Positions 52,560 through 64,000 are shown, counted from the first letter of the stretch. The stretch: 64,000 nt of DNA from Platycnemis pennipes (GCA_933228895.1 OW121847.1:83493656-83557655); one strand, 5' to 3'. Numbers and translations: made by a program. Notes: generated from the sequence alone by a model not told the origin.

Positions 52560-53060
52560 AGAATGGTTAACTGCAGCCCTCTTTTCTTCACTAATCCATG
52601 CTAACTCATTACTTCTCGTCATCATCTCTCTTTTTTGGTATTCCTAGGTCTTCCATTCTAGTGTGTCATTAACATATCCATTTCATCCTATGGTGTGTGC
52701 AATCCTATCCGATCCACATAGTCAATTCTTCTTCTCTATACTTCCTCATTTCTTACCTTTTGATCTTGAAGATCCTCCTCCAACACCAGGTGTTGAAGGC
52801 TTCAAGTCTTTCGTTTTCCTAGGGTTCACTCTAATGATCTGTACAGTACCACTACCCACATGATTGTTTTCATGCATTTCTTCCTTGTCTCCAGTCAGTG
52901 CCTGTCTTTCTATTAGAAATGCCTTCTCAGCTATTCTTACCTTGATGTCGGTTGTACTACTTCTAGTCCATGTACTTATTGCTGCTACAAAAGTAGGTGA
53001 GTGTTTCCACCAACTCTTGGTTTCTAGCCATTTAGGAGCTCCTCTGCTTAGTTTGTAGGG
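52560..53060 (-). pseudogene. LINE reverse transcriptase C-terminal scrap
   Basis: On the - strand TSTDIKVRIAEKAFLIERQA followed by LTGDKEEM resembles the RI..AK.AF..K..LL region after the RT core of LINE endonuclease-RT proteins. A piece near 52700 resembles the WVDRI..EEVL tail. Degraded. Confidence 0.4.
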
Positions 53061-53180
53061 GCTAAGAATTTAGATATTCCTCTCACTTGCTTGTAGGTAG
53101 TGCACACACCTATTAGCATGTTTGCATGTCCACATGTAAATTTAATTAGCTTTTGATTTAAAATGCATGACTGTTAATGG

Positions 53181-53235
53181 TTCACCCCTGCCACACACCA
53201 TTGCAGTGCATTACAGGGTATTATGTAGATGTAGT
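53181..53235 (-). repeat. dispersed repeat (CTACATCTACAT...GGTGTGTGGC), copy 1
   Basis: The complement reads CTACATCTACATAATACCCTG then a GGTGTGTGGCAGGGG end, matching the copy at 63363-63426. This type of repeat is abundant in many insect genomes. Confidence 0.65.
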
Positions 53236-54318
53236 ATTATTCTTGTTTTCATATCCGTGCAGAGTGAAGTGAAATCCATCATTTCATAATTCGAACATTA
53301 GAATTGTACAAAAACTATTGTATCTTCTTCAGGATAGTACTCCTCTCTATAAAGTATGATCACAAAATATCTTTAGCATACTTTCCCCTAGTTAAATTAA
53401 TAATTACCTCAGCAAAAAAAATGTGGAAGTGGGGATCAAGTTTGTGTGGTACTTGGACTGGCTCCTCATCCTGAGGATTTGAATACAGGTGATGGCAGAA
53501 AATTTTCCGAGTAATCAGTCTCTACATGACTGCTGTGTGTAGGCAGTTACTGGTAGGAGTGCAATACTCTGTATGTTACGTGTTGTACATTAACCAGTGG
53601 TCCCTTTGAAGTCTTTCATTAATAGCTGGCTCATATTGATACTAGGTTTCTCACTGCACTTCCTTGAAAAATCCTACCTCTATCAAATCACCTGCCTAAA
53701 TTAAATAGTGCAAATGACCTATGGTGTGGGTCTTCTCCCATGAATAACTAGCTAGATGTGGATTTACGTCCTCATAGCTTGTTTCTGTAATGTCTCCTAC
53801 TAGATATTCCTTTCATGAAGACCTCTGCATAGATGATGGTACCTACCTAATGTGTACAAATGGCAGGAAAGGACTGTTGCCAGTCAGGCATTGAAGTTAT
53901 GGATGCTCTTATTTCACAATGAATTATTAGGTTTGTAAACAGCAATATCAGCTCCTGTTAAAGGCTCTCATGGTGCTGTGAATATTTAACATTAATGTTT
54001 TGGTTCTAATGCAGTATTTTTTTCCCCCAATGCAATTCATATGTTGCTGGAAATCATCTGATATCAAATATGATGCCAAAAGCTGGGAATCAGCTGTTAG
54101 TATAGTCCCTCTTATATTGGTAGTGAACTTATTTTTCTTTTATTAGTACATATAATAATTTTAATCCCTCATCCCATCTTCAACCATGGGTAATCTGTAA
54201 TAATCAATCTGTAATAAGTATGCAAATCCACAGGTCCAATATCATATCCGCAAAATTATAACAATGGCAGAGTAAACATAAGGGTAGCAAGTAAAGTTAA
54301 ATACTGGGGATCACTCAC
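53236..54318. other. intergenic, nothing recognised
   Basis: No coding remnants seen. Confidence 0.4.
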
Positions 54319-54412
54319 AGGGTTCATACCAACTTTCCATTTTCAATTTCCATAACTTTTCCCTGATTTCCAGTCCCAATACATATTTGAAATTTCCCTG
54401 ACTTTACATCAA
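54319..54412 (+). mobile_element. possible hAT terminal remnant
   Basis: CAGGGTTCATACCAACTTTC followed by repeated TTTCCCTGA motifs looks like a hAT end with subterminal repeats. No partner end or target duplication was found. It abuts the 5' edge of the LINE. Confidence 0.3.
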
Positions 54413-54419
54413 TGGCAAA

Positions 54420-56600
54420 GCAATCCAAAGTTGGAATTTGAATGTGTTGCAGTGAAGTTAACTATGTCTATTAGAGATTGTTTGGTACTGCCAATATATC
54501 GATCACCTGAAGGTTGCTTTGATAGTTTCCTAGAAAAGTTAGACAATCTACTACACACAACATTAAGCCAAACATCAAGACGTACCGTTGTAGTGACTGG
54601 GGATTTCAACATAAATCTATTAAAGGAGGGGAACAATCAGCAACATCTCTTACAAATGTTACACTCATATCACATGAAACCCCTGATAAATACCCTAACA
54701 AGAGTCTCAGCTAGCTCAAAAACACTCATAGACAATGTTTTCACAGATTACAATGAAAGTAACATCCAAAATACTGTCTTTGACCCGGCACTATCGGACC
54801 ACTTAGCTATAGTTTCAACTTTCCGTGTGCATGACAAGCAGTCTTCTGTGTAAGACACCATTAGACAACATAGGTTCATTGATGTACCAAACATCAATTA
54901 TTTCCATGTTTTACTCACTCAAGAGGTTTGGAAAGACATAAATTGTCATAATTCTTTGAATGTCAACTTTAACATATTTTTCTCTAGATTTATCTACTAC
55001 TTCAATCAAGCATTCCCGTTACAGGGTGTGAAAAACAGAAGGGTAAATAACAAGAGCTGGGTCACAAATGATATCCGAAATACATCCAGAACTGTTAAAT
55101 CTATGTTTTCACTGATTCAATCCACCAGTGATGAAGGGCTGTGGCAGCAGTATTTAGATCTTAAGAAAGAGTTGAACCGTGGACTGATTGAGGAGGGGGA
55201 GGGACCAGAACACTAAGGAGGCAACCCAAAAAAGAAAGGACAGGATACTGGCCAAGGGTTTTAATTAATCCAAGAAACAAGTACCAAGTGGGGTGGGGGG
55301 GTGCCAGCGAGGATATGGAATGTGGAGGGTGTAGGACCTCGGGGTAGAGTCACCTGGGCTCCGGCCGTGCGTCGCGAGGCGTATCGGGGAGGCAGACAGG
55401 CATCGAGAGTGGCGTCCAGGCTGCACAGGCGTCCGAAAGGCAAGAGCCACGAACTGGCACTCGCCCCTGCTACTTATACTGCTCGAGCCCAGCTCCATCA
55501 GCTCGCAGTGGCATCAGACTTTGTCCCTGCGACCTATGCCCCCAGTGCCCCACTCCACTCTCGGGGGGTTACCGACGGCCCTGGTCTATCACCGATCGGC
55601 CTGAGGCCGAAACATTCCCAGTCGGCTGGGTCACTCTCCTGGGTTAGCGGACGTGCCCACGGCTCAGAGTATAGGACCCAAATAAAAAAATCAAAAAAGG
55701 AGTTTAATGATCAACGGTTTAAAAATATTTCAAATTATTCTAAAGTTGCTTGGGATATTATAAAAAACATCAACACTAATACCTCAGAATTGCCAGATCT
55801 GGTCAATGATGGTTACGGGAACACAATATCAGATCCATTTGAGCTATCTAATGCCTTTAATCACTATTTTATTAGTTATTCCACAACTGTCCACCCAACT
55901 GAATATGTACCACTCCAATATACTACTTCATACAACTCTATGTATCTGAAGCCATGCTCTGAGAGTGAACTGGGTTCTTATATGACCAAAATAGGAAAGA
56001 AGAAGTCTGCTGACATAGATGGAATAACGGGACAAATACTTAAAGATTGTGGTTCCATCATACTAACACCCTTACTGTTTTTGGTAAACCAGTCCATGGC
56101 AAAAGGAAAAATACCCTGATGCCCTCAAGACATCTAAGGTTGTCCCAGTGTTCAAGAACAAGGGTGATAGAAAAAATGTAAACAACTACAGACCCATCTC
56201 CATAATACCTGTTTTGTAAATCATTTGAATATGTATTTTGTAAAAGGTTAATGCATTACCTTGAGAAACACAGCATTATATAGCTCCATCAATATGATTT
56301 TCAACCTGGAAAGTCAACTGAGCAAGCACTCTTTAATGCAGTTGACTTCATTGTACAGGAACTGAACGATAAAAATAGGGTAATGGGAATATTCTTTGAT
56401 ATGAGCAGAGCCTTTGATACCGTGGACAATGACATTTTACTTAGTAAATGTGAATCATTAGGCATTAGTGGCATCGCATTGAATTGGCTAAAGTCATACC
56501 TTGAGGAAAGAAAACAAAGGGTAGCCTATAAAAAAGTCATTAATAAAAAAAGTTGAAGTCTTCACTGAAGTCACTTTCATTGGATGCAATTCCTCAGGGT
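54420..56600 (+). pseudogene. jockey/CR1-like LINE: endonuclease C-terminus and RT N-terminal half
   Basis: The APE-type endonuclease end reads LVLPIYRSPEGCFDSFLEKL, VVVTGDFNINLLKEG, TLIDNVFTD and DPALSDHLAIVSTF (54480-54825), with the expected GDFN and SDH motifs. Linker WVTNDIRNTSRTVKSMFSLI, then after an insert QIKKSKKEFNDQRFKNISNY, VAWDIIKNINTNTSELPDLV and KKKSADIDGITGQILKDCGS. RT blocks follow: [40 protein letters not shown] and MGIFFDMSRAFDTVDNDILL. The copy ends at AIPQG, where another repeat starts. Frameshifts and stops throughout. Confidence 0.85.
55195..55670. other. GC-rich insert of about 470 bases in the LINE
   Basis: Separates LDLKKELNRGLIE from YRTQIKKSKKEF of the LINE. High GC against an AT-rich background, containing CCGATCGGCCTGAGGCCGAA. 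No coding match; a solo LTR or another short element is possible. No target duplication was identified. Confidence 0.5.
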
Positions 56601-56836
56601 CATTCCTAGTCAAATCATCCAGAACATTTTCAAAATGACACCCACCGACTCAGATGTTTATGATGTTTGTGTCACTAGCTACTATCACCAATTTAATAAA
56701 CATGTTAAATATTTCCGCTCTCACGTTCATAGTTTGCAAGATATGAGGGGTCAAGTTTGGGAAGTTTGCTCAGAAGTTCCGGTAGTGGGATTCAACTTTC
56801 TGAGTACAGGGCACAAGGTAAAAATTCATAGCTCAG

Positions 56837-58721
56837 CAGGGCTTCCACTCACTTTTTGATACAGAAAAGTGAGTGATTTTTGCCAAAAAAGTGAGGGGAA
56901 AATGTGGAAAAAGTGAGAAAATTGGTGATTTTTACCCCATGTTACACTTCTGGCAACTACTATATCCCTACATTATTCAATATTTTAAATGGGAATTCTT
57001 ATTTAAAGCAGTAGCAGCAGGGATAAAAATTACAAAACAAAGAATTGGACAATGAAAACATGTATTTCAGACTCAAGAAAGATTGAAGAATTAAAAAAAA
57101 ATAAATTTCGACTACAGATGTACACTACTAAGAATGAGGCACATATTGTGATTCTTTGAGGCTTTTTGTGATTCTTAAAAAGCTGCTCTAGTAGAGACGG
57201 TGTCCTCTTCTCTACTTTCATTTGTAAAGGCTCCTTTTTCTTAAGCAAGTCATCCGCCCGTGACTGCAGTGTTTGGGCACCCTCCAACATACCTTGAGCT
57301 ATCTTGACTTTTGTCATATCTTTGTTGGCAATAGCCTCCTCCAGTTTCTTTTTTGCCTTGTTGACTAGTTGATCAGAGGCCTTGCGCTCCTCAAACTCCT
57401 TCTTACTTGTTCCATGCAGGTCATCCTGTAGCTTTCCCAACACCTTTCGTTCCTTTAACTGGGCAGCCTCTTACCTCTCCATGCGAGCATTCTCCTCTTC
57501 TTGTAATCTCTTCAGCTCATCTTCCTTTAGTTTCTGCTGAACCTCCAGGTACTCTTCATACTTTCCACGTACTGCTGCTGCGAGCTTGAGCAGTTGCTAC
57601 TTAACCACAACGCTGCAACAGGTCTAACGCATGTGCCGGAGCACCGGTACAGAAACTGCAGAGGCTATCAGCAAGCCACATGCTGCATCAGTCGAGGCAC
57701 GGGGCCTGCACTGGCGTTGGCACATTAGTCAACGATGCCTAATGCAATTGCCAAGTCTCGCTTTCTTGTGTGACAAGTAGCGAGGAGGACATATGAGAAA
57801 TCAAGCTACACAAGTGGCGCATCCAAGATTGAGAATTGATCAGTTTAGCACTGTACATTGCACCTGTTTACTCAGCTCCAGGGCTCGTTTGAAAATTTCC
57901 ACCACTAACCCTCGATCTTTATCAACTCCACCGCAGCACAGTGAAAGCAACAAGGACAGACAGAGACAGACGGAATTTTATAATGTCACACCGGATTACT
58001 GAGAGCTGAAACACTCACCTTCAATCGGCGACATGCAGCGAGCAGGTGGGCAGCTTGCGCATATGTAGCACTGTCTCTTGTGAACGTCTTGTGTCTCCCT
58101 CACAGTCTAGCTCCTTCCACAGTCACAACACTCAATGTTAAAAAATTGAGACAGTCTAATAGCAGACGATCTAGTTGTGCAGCGCCAGTGTGGTGGCGGT
58201 GGTCGTGGGCAGAAACTCCGTTCCATATATGGTAGTAATCTCCCCTACTTTCCCCATCCCAGTTCCCCTCCTCTACATTCCCCATCCCCTCAGTTCATAC
58301 TGTGGCACAGGTTGCCTTTACGCAGGGGTTGCTAAGGAAAAAAGCAAAAGTAAACAAATGCCCGCAGTGGCCAGCCGGCATGCAACAACACATACATGCT
58401 CCGGCACGCCTAACAGTGGTCCGTAGCATCTCCTCGCTTGCCTGCCTGACCGCCGCTAGCCCGCAACACCAGCACCCTTAAAATGCAGCGGCTGGGGAGT
58501 GGCCACTACGCTAACGCAATTGCAGTGAACTATGTCAGCCACTCGTGGCGCAAGCGCAAAGGAGAGTGATTTCCGTGGAAAGGATGGATTTTCTTGTAGG
58601 ATAGGCTCGCATTTTCTAGAAAAGTGAGCATTTTCCAAAATAGTGAGCATTATTTCAAAATAGTGAGAAAAGTCACCTGGTTTTCGAATAAGTGAGTAAA
58701 AGTGAGTCAGTGGAAGCCCTG
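56837..58721 (-). mobile_element. hAT element, both ends, TAGCTCAG duplication
   Basis: Ends CAGGGCTTCCACT (56837) and AGTGGAAGCCCTG (58721), a perfect 13-base inverted repeat followed by GTGAG/AAGTGAG subterminal repeats. The exact 8-base duplication TAGCTCAG lies at 56829-56836 and 58722-58729. 1885 bases, non-autonomous. It carries a - strand coiled-coil coding remnant. Confidence 0.93.
57150..57600 (-). pseudogene. coiled-coil protein remnant carried by the hAT
   Basis: On the - strand KYEEYLEVQQKLKEDELKRL and QEEENARMER, a stop, then EAAQLKERKVLGKLQDDLHG, FEERKASDQLVNKAKKKLEE, AIANKDMTKVKIAQGMLEGA. A highly charged coiled coil, close in style to an accessory coiled-coil segment encoded by some animal hAT elements next to a BED or other zinc finger. 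No DDE transposase remains. Confidence 0.5.
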
Positions 58722-59390
58722 TAGCTCAGTAACCAATTAACTTATCACCATTAAATTTTTACTACTTGTCTACCCAAGTACATAGATTCCATAGAAATAT
58801 TTTCTATCACCCTTGCATTGATATGTTAGCCACTTTGTGTAATTAGTTGTCAATTAACCACGTTTTTGAACTCAAAAACATTACTTCATATTTTCACAAT
58901 TATCACACAAAGGCAGAATAGTTAACTCATCCATTTTTTTTATGGTACCTAAACATGTGCCCTTATTGACTGTGAAATATAAATGGTGGTGGTTTGGCTG
59001 CCACTATGAGTATTTCAGGTTTGTCTTTTTTTCCGACTCAGAGAGAGGGATTTTGGACACACATTACACAGATCCTAAGCATGACTGTATCCAAGTGCAT
59101 ACCTTCATGAGGAAATATTTGAAGCAATGGTCAGTGAATGAAAGGTCTGGCATCTACTTTTAGTGTATGTGCCTTTTGTTCATATAATTTTTTTAAACAA
59201 TAATACTTGGCTCGTGGCAGCCGAATGGAAAAGAGCCCAAATGTTTAAGCAACTTTTTTCAGGCATTTACCTATTTTTACAAGTGTAACTAGTGGTATTG
59301 GCAGGAAAGAAAAGAACTCTAATATTATTTAGAGTGAGCCCTTCTATGTTGTGCTCAGCAAACTGAATGTTTCGATCCTGACCAGCTATC

Positions 59391-60897
59391 TTTCATTCAA
59401 AAATTAAGAGCCACTCAAGAAATAATTTAGCAGTCATCCAAGCTTTTTTGTTAGCCCTATAAACACAGGGAATGGCTTGGACTCCTTTGAAAGTGCTGAA
59501 TTTTCCAATCACCAGAGGTGTAACTTCTCCCTGCCATCGGGATTGCAACATAGCACTACGGTTAGTCACTCCATACTTCTTTTTCCTCCACAGTAAAAGG
59601 TTGTAAAATATTCCACTTTCATCCATGTTAAAAATCTTTAGATGCGTAGTCCACAAAAATGTGTTTGACTTGATTGCTATCTTTCAGCTGTTTCTACGTC
59701 AACTGATTATCCTCCACTCATGTGCAAAGACACTTGATATCTCAGAAACCACCCGTTGGAGCATTTAAATTCATGGCCCATTTTAAGTGCGATCATGTCG
59801 GATTTTTCTTTCCCCAATGGTCCTGATATGAGAATGTTATTTGACCTGCAATGGAAGAACCACTCCAATAACTCACTCTCTGACTCTTCAAATTTCACTC
59901 CCCATATCCTCTTTTTCCTGCCATCGTCATTTCCTCTCTCTAGTTTTGACTCAATTGCATCATGATTTCAGGTATGTTGACAGGACCAAAAGCAGAATAT
60001 CATAATGCTTTGTGGTTTCCATTTTTACCCCATGATCTCCTCATAAATTACACTGAATTTCTCTTTTATTGTCAGTTCCTAGTGTTTTCTCTTTGGAGGC
60101 ATCTTAAATCCTACCTTCCGTCTACAGACGTCATGGACTAAATGGATTTCACCTACAACGAAGGAATATTTGTTATAGGTAAAATATGAAGCTCAGGAAT
60201 TCCACAAGGAATAAAAAACAGCAGGCAAAGAAAAACAGTACTGCGCTAAATCATAGTTACGAGGTTTTTGAATATGATACCTATGACGCGAAATACTTAC
60301 ATGAAATGCATGACTATGGTTAAAACCACAGCGAGGCAAATTTTTCTCTGAAGATGGATCTTTACAATTCGTTCTACCGTGAGAAGAACTTCACGTGTCA
60401 AGAAGTTATGGTGACCTTTCCTGGCAATGTTCAAATACTGAATCCTTCAGTAATTGCTCGAGAAGAGGAGGCTCGGGAGGAAGAAAGGGGAAGAATTTGA
60501 TCATGGCGTGAATGCTCCGGAAAAAAGCTAGGGGCGGAGCAGCCGAGATGTGTGTGCACTCAAGATATATTTGATTAGGGGTAAGCACAAACAAATGTTC
60601 AAAATAGCTTGGAAGCGCTTTAAAGTAATGAATGCTCAAAAAAGCGATACTAAAATCACAACGACTATAAGTACTAACTACCATCGAATGGTGCTGCCCC
60701 GGTGAATCGTTTCGAAATAAACGATATGTTGGGGCATCACGCGTCAAAATTTGACTTCGAGTTACATATTAAGCATATTTCAAATTATCCATATTATAAA
60801 GTACGCAATTTCCTATTCCATTTGTTGGGGACTGCTCACAACTTCGAATTATTCAATATTTCGAATTGAGAGGGTTCAAACTAACGGGGGTTTACAG
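59391..60897 (-). pseudogene. Tigger transposase and 5' end, broken
   Basis: On the - strand from 60114: MPPKRKH, stop, ELTIKEKFSVIYEEIMG (N-terminal helix-turn-helix); then ESELLEWFFHCRSNNILISG, PLGKEKSDMIALKMGHEFKC and SNGWFLRYQ (CENP-B-type second half, 59880-59720). IFNMDESGIFYNLL (first catalytic D, DESG) and PLVIGKFSTFKGVQAIPCVY, ANKKAWMTAKLFLEWL (59640-59400) follow. The upstream end CTGTAAACCCCCGTTAG with flanking TA is at 60897. The part with the remaining catalytic residues is missing and the other end was not found. Confidence 0.75.
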
Positions 60898-60934
60898 TAT
60901 TTGTAGATATTAGGAATAAAAATATGAGGGGAAA

Positions 60935-61165
60935 TCAATAGGTAGGAGAAATGGGTGTAGATGGGACCATCATTCCATCAGTAATCACGGTTAAAGGGAT
61001 GTCCAAAAGACCATCAAAATAGAGCCCTTGCAGCCCTATGTTGCAAGAACAATGGGAATTGCCAGAATCATGAGAAAATTTAATATTGCTCCCAGATTTA
61101 GCACCATACATAAACCTCTTAACTCCAGACTTTCTCCATATGGTCAAAGACAAAATTCCAGACAA
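60935..61165 (-). pseudogene. piggyBac-like transposase fragment
   Basis: The - strand translation TIWRKSGVKRFMYGAKSGSN, IKFSHDSG, CNIGLQG and LYFDGLLDIPLTVITDGM fits the central piggyBac pattern KP..WG.K......SG...DFE.Y.G ... YFDNFFTS.PL...L. Short and degenerate, so tentative. Confidence 0.4.
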
Positions 61166-63359
61166 ACTTAGCAGGGTATGTGAATATAATTTAACTGAAG
61201 CAGAAGTACTTGGGAAAAAGTAAGTAAATGGTAGCTGATTTCTTCAAGATTTTCAGAATACCAAAGGTTTCATAGAAATAAACACTGCCTTCTATCAGCA
61301 ATCACAGAAGATGCATCCACCACTGGACATCAATGTAAACAAATCCTGAGTTTTATCAAAAGAAATATTACTTCCCTTGTATTATATGTGAGGCAATTAA
61401 AAAAAAAAAACCTTTGGGAAGCTCCAATGGAGAACGTGGAAACCACCTTAACATATGGAAATGTCTTGCCAACACTGCTGTAAACTTATTGGACAAAAGG
61501 AAGTAATATCACTTAAAACTTCACCTCTTATTATGCCCTCCACCTTCACAACACCAGGAAATTTAAGCATCCAAAAGCCATGGTATAGGTACCTCATATT
61601 ACACAATCATGTTATCGCAGTCAGCAATTATTTATACAACAGATTTTCATTGAAATCTTCCAACGCTTGAAAAATGAACTTCTGTCAAGTTCTATGATTG
61701 ATAATGTTTATTTAAGAAATTATTCATTGCAACCTGAATGTTCCAGAAAGACAAGATACAACATGTGAGAAATTAAAACTAATTCAATGGAAATTAAATC
61801 TTCATATTCTTGAAGAATGTCACACTTCCATTCAATATTCCTGATGTGAAAGACACACTATACAAGAATGTGAAATTCAAAAAAAAAATAGGACTTTTTG
61901 TACTCAAAGCAATGTCCCTCAAAATCTAACTATTTTCATTAATGACAAGGCCATAGTTTAGGATACCCTCATCACTAAAATGTTCCTCTCTTCCAAAACA
62001 GGGCCAAAATTGCAAACATCTGAGTACACCAACTTAAGGAAACACTTTCCTGGACCACATTTGAGTCTGTTCCACAGAATACACATTTTTTCACTATCGT
62101 CGTCCCCGACCTCTTCCTCTGCCTCTCCCTCTTCCCCTGCCTCTTCCACGTCCCCTTCCAGCCCCTGTAAAACAATTACCTTGCATTAAAATACAAAAAA
62201 ATTAAATTTTATAAGCTGATTGTATGAAGAGATTAGCTGATGGCAAAATTCAGTGGAAAGGTGCATCAAACCAATCTCAGGATCGCTGAATAACCATGAT
62301 AATGAAGTTGATCGCCAGCACAACATTTATAAATGCAGTCATGGCACGTATTTTATTTGGAAAATTCTCATTTCCAAACATTTTAAATAAATGAACAAGG
62401 TGTGACAATTAGCTAATCAACATCCTCTGCAATAGAGCAAGACCCTCAACTTTCATCATGTTGACACTCTTTCAATGCGTGATTTTCAAATTTTTAAAAT
62501 GATTATGATAAGCATAGACTTGCAGCTTTAAGACACGTGTTTCAGTAAATGTTAGTCACATGATGCCTGAAAGTAAGTCAAAACAATGCATGGCCTCGAC
62601 AACTATAAAAAAGTTTGCGATGACCATTTCATCAGGAACATTATTAGGTAATGTTGGGTGACAGAGTTCCAACTTATTTTTGTGTATAGTAATTGCTTAC
62701 TCATCAGTATATTAGTATAAAGGTACACATGCCTCTTGATTGGTAACCCTCCCTAAACTATTCATAATTGTAAAAGAAAATAAAATAATTTTGGGTTCAT
62801 TGACATACTAAAATCCCTCAAATATACAGTTCGAACTTATCCTACCAAATTGGGAAACCACTGACACTAGGGGTACTTTCATCATCCAAGACAATTTCAT
62901 GGGAATCATTACTATCACTGAATTCTAGAACTATCTAAACTAGAACTATCTAAATAACTAACTCAAAAATCTTCTTTAATCACTTCCTCTGCCACAGAAT
63001 TTACACTCAAACAAGTCTTCCTCAGAACTGAGTGGCAGGCAGGAAAACATTTTTTTTCCTAGGGCTATATAGCTTATTATATTCAGCATCTCGCTATATG
63101 AGGTATGAAATGCAGCACAAATTAGTGATGTAGCCACTATTAGAGAAATTTCCTAATTTGATGCTGAAGTCATCCCTAAATGAAATGAACCAAAACTGGA
63201 GTTTTCATCTCCTATTTGCGTCCTATGAAAGGTGATGACACTAATATACATCATTCCTTGCCTATCTTTGAACGAGGTCTACACTAAAAGGGCCCTTGAC
63301 CAGACTATTCTTTCAACCCTTCCCTAAAGATGACATGCTGGCCAAAAGGGCCATTAGGA
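61166..63359. other. intergenic, nothing recognised
   Basis: AT-rich with a CT-rich stretch at 62100-62165 (CCTCTTCCTCTGCCTCTCCC). No coding match or paired ends found. Confidence 0.4.
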
Positions 63360-63362
63360 CTT

Positions 63363-63426
63363 CATCTACATCTACTCGATACCCTGCAAGCCACCGCGAG
63401 GGTGTGTGGCAGGGGGGGGGGGGGGG
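63363..63426 (+). repeat. dispersed repeat (CATCTACATCTAC...GGTGTGTGGC), copy 2, with G15 run
   Basis: CATCTACATCTACTCGATAC, CCTGCAAGCCACCGCGAGGG and TGTGTGGCAGG, ending in a run of 15 G (63412-63426). Inverted copy at 53181-53235. Confidence 0.7.
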
Positions 63427-63535
63427 CTACTTCTAGCAATTAGGTTTATTGAGACAGATTTACAGAGTTGTTTCATTTACAAAAAATAAGAAGGATGTGT
63501 GTGTCAGCTAGAATAAACACCCTTAAGCTGAAGTA

Positions 63536-64000
63536 CGAGGGCAGTTTTTTTTTCAACCTCCGATCGCTCAGCATAAACGCCAGACAAGCGCTAGGCGGGT
63601 GGTATGCGAATTAGGCAACAGTGCATCACCCGTATCACATGCTCTATCACTGCCGAGCCTAAGTCGTCAGTCTGTTCTGAGTGGCAGCCACATAAACATG
63701 GCAGCCTCAATTGATTCTCCCGCCAAGTGCGAATTGCGAAGTGTTATTCGTTTCCTGCAAGCAGAAGGGAATAGTGCTGCAGAAATTCATCAACGAATGA
63801 GCTGAGTGTATGGAGAAAACTTGAGTAGTGGTGTTGTCCGTGAATGGTGTCGAAAATCCAAAGACGGTCGAACTGATGTGCATGATGAGGGGGGTCAAGG
63901 ACGCATGCTGACTTCTGGAATTGTTTTGACCCATGAAAATGCGCGTCCTCACAGTGCTGGTGCAACCCAAAGACTTTTCGAGCAAATTCAATGGGACGTT
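63536..64000 (+). mobile_element. mariner element, internally deleted, runs off the window
   Basis: The terminus CGAGGGCAGTTTTTTTTTCA follows TA at 63534-63535. The transposase starts at ATG 63698: MAASIDSPAKCELRSVIRFL then QAEGNSAAEIHQRMS (helix-turn-helix), stop TGA, VYGENLSSGVVREWCRKSKD and GRTDVHDEGGQGR. It then passes directly to GIVLTHENARPHSAGATQRL (the DNARPH catalytic box), skipping roughly 130 or more residues including the first catalytic D. Nonsense mutation plus internal deletion: non-autonomous. Confidence 0.85.

Larger units (their letters stand above)
56596..59170 (+). mobile_element. repeat with AGGGTCATTCC start, copy 2 (split by a hAT)
   Basis: The first ~55 bases match the element at 33476 (AATCATCCAG.ACAT, TGACACCCAC.GACTCAGAT). 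The sequence before (ATTCATAGCTCAG) and after (TAGCTCAGTAACCAATTAAC) the hAT insert is continuous. The right end is not found and 59170 is only an estimate. A 73-codon open stretch at 58942-59163 is not recognised. Confidence 0.5.

Noticed and set aside
55301..56119. 272-codon frame as one protein
   Set aside because: It fuses the GC-rich insert to LINE sequence; only the part from about 55680 is LINE protein.
61958..62175. Glutamate-rich frames on the - strand
   Set aside because: Both come from the same CT-rich low-complexity stretch in overlapping frames.

Overview
This is eukaryotic, AT-rich nuclear DNA, most likely from an insect or another arthropod with a large transposon-laden genome. 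There are no operons, ribosome binding sites or CRISPR arrays. Coding sequence of ordinary host genes is only about 1.6 kb of 64 kb. It lies in short exons with consensus GT-AG borders, separated by introns of up to 20 kb. The transposon set is typical of arthropods: piggyBac, hAT, Tigger/pogo, mariner, PIF-type MITEs, copia, Penelope-like elements, non-LTR retrotransposons and a tRNA-derived SINE.

Two host genes can be modelled, both on the + strand. (1) The 3' end of COG5, a subunit of the conserved oligomeric Golgi complex: exons 3405-3513, 4157-4399 and 24425-24622, with a last intron of about 20 kb. (2) A complete gene of the mitochondrial fission regulator family (MTFR1/MTFR2-like): exons 28219-28329, 28598-28782, 35687-35880, 42057-42393, 43482-43698 and probably 44354-44374. 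All intron phases agree, giving 354 codons plus stop. A third, broken gene with a SANT/MADF-like domain and a BESS-like tail (20576-21946) sits inside the last COG5 intron and is interrupted by a MITE.

Layout. 1-3350: COG5 intron holding Tigger, mariner and Penelope fragments and a complete-ended Tigger (1688-3151). 4400-24424: the COG5 intron, with a piggyBac copy (4433 to about 12906) split by a 5-kb hAT-type insertion (6222-11195), then a hAT (12999-18295) containing a fold-back element with 720-bp inverted arms (14266-18005), one arm of which contains a Tigger (14722-16396). 24.8-28.2 kb: intergenic LINE debris and a degenerate tandem repeat. 28.2-44.4 kb: the MTFR-like gene, with a PIF-type MITE, an internally deleted copia element, a repeat with GGTCATTCC ends and a second piggyBac in its introns. 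44.4-64 kb: intergenic, with Penelope, hAT (48209-50636), a piggyBac-type MITE (50716-51836), a jockey/CR1-like LINE, another hAT (56837-58721), Tigger and mariner copies.

The host genes do not form a pathway: COG5 acts in retrograde traffic within the Golgi and MTFR proteins act on mitochondria. The most informative content is the insertion history. Several insertions have exact target-site duplications, and the reading frames or duplicate arms they interrupt show the pre-insertion state. I see no new host defence or metabolic system. The best candidate for something undescribed is the 720-bp-arm fold-back transposon with an IS630/Tc1-like DDE transposase remnant between its arms.
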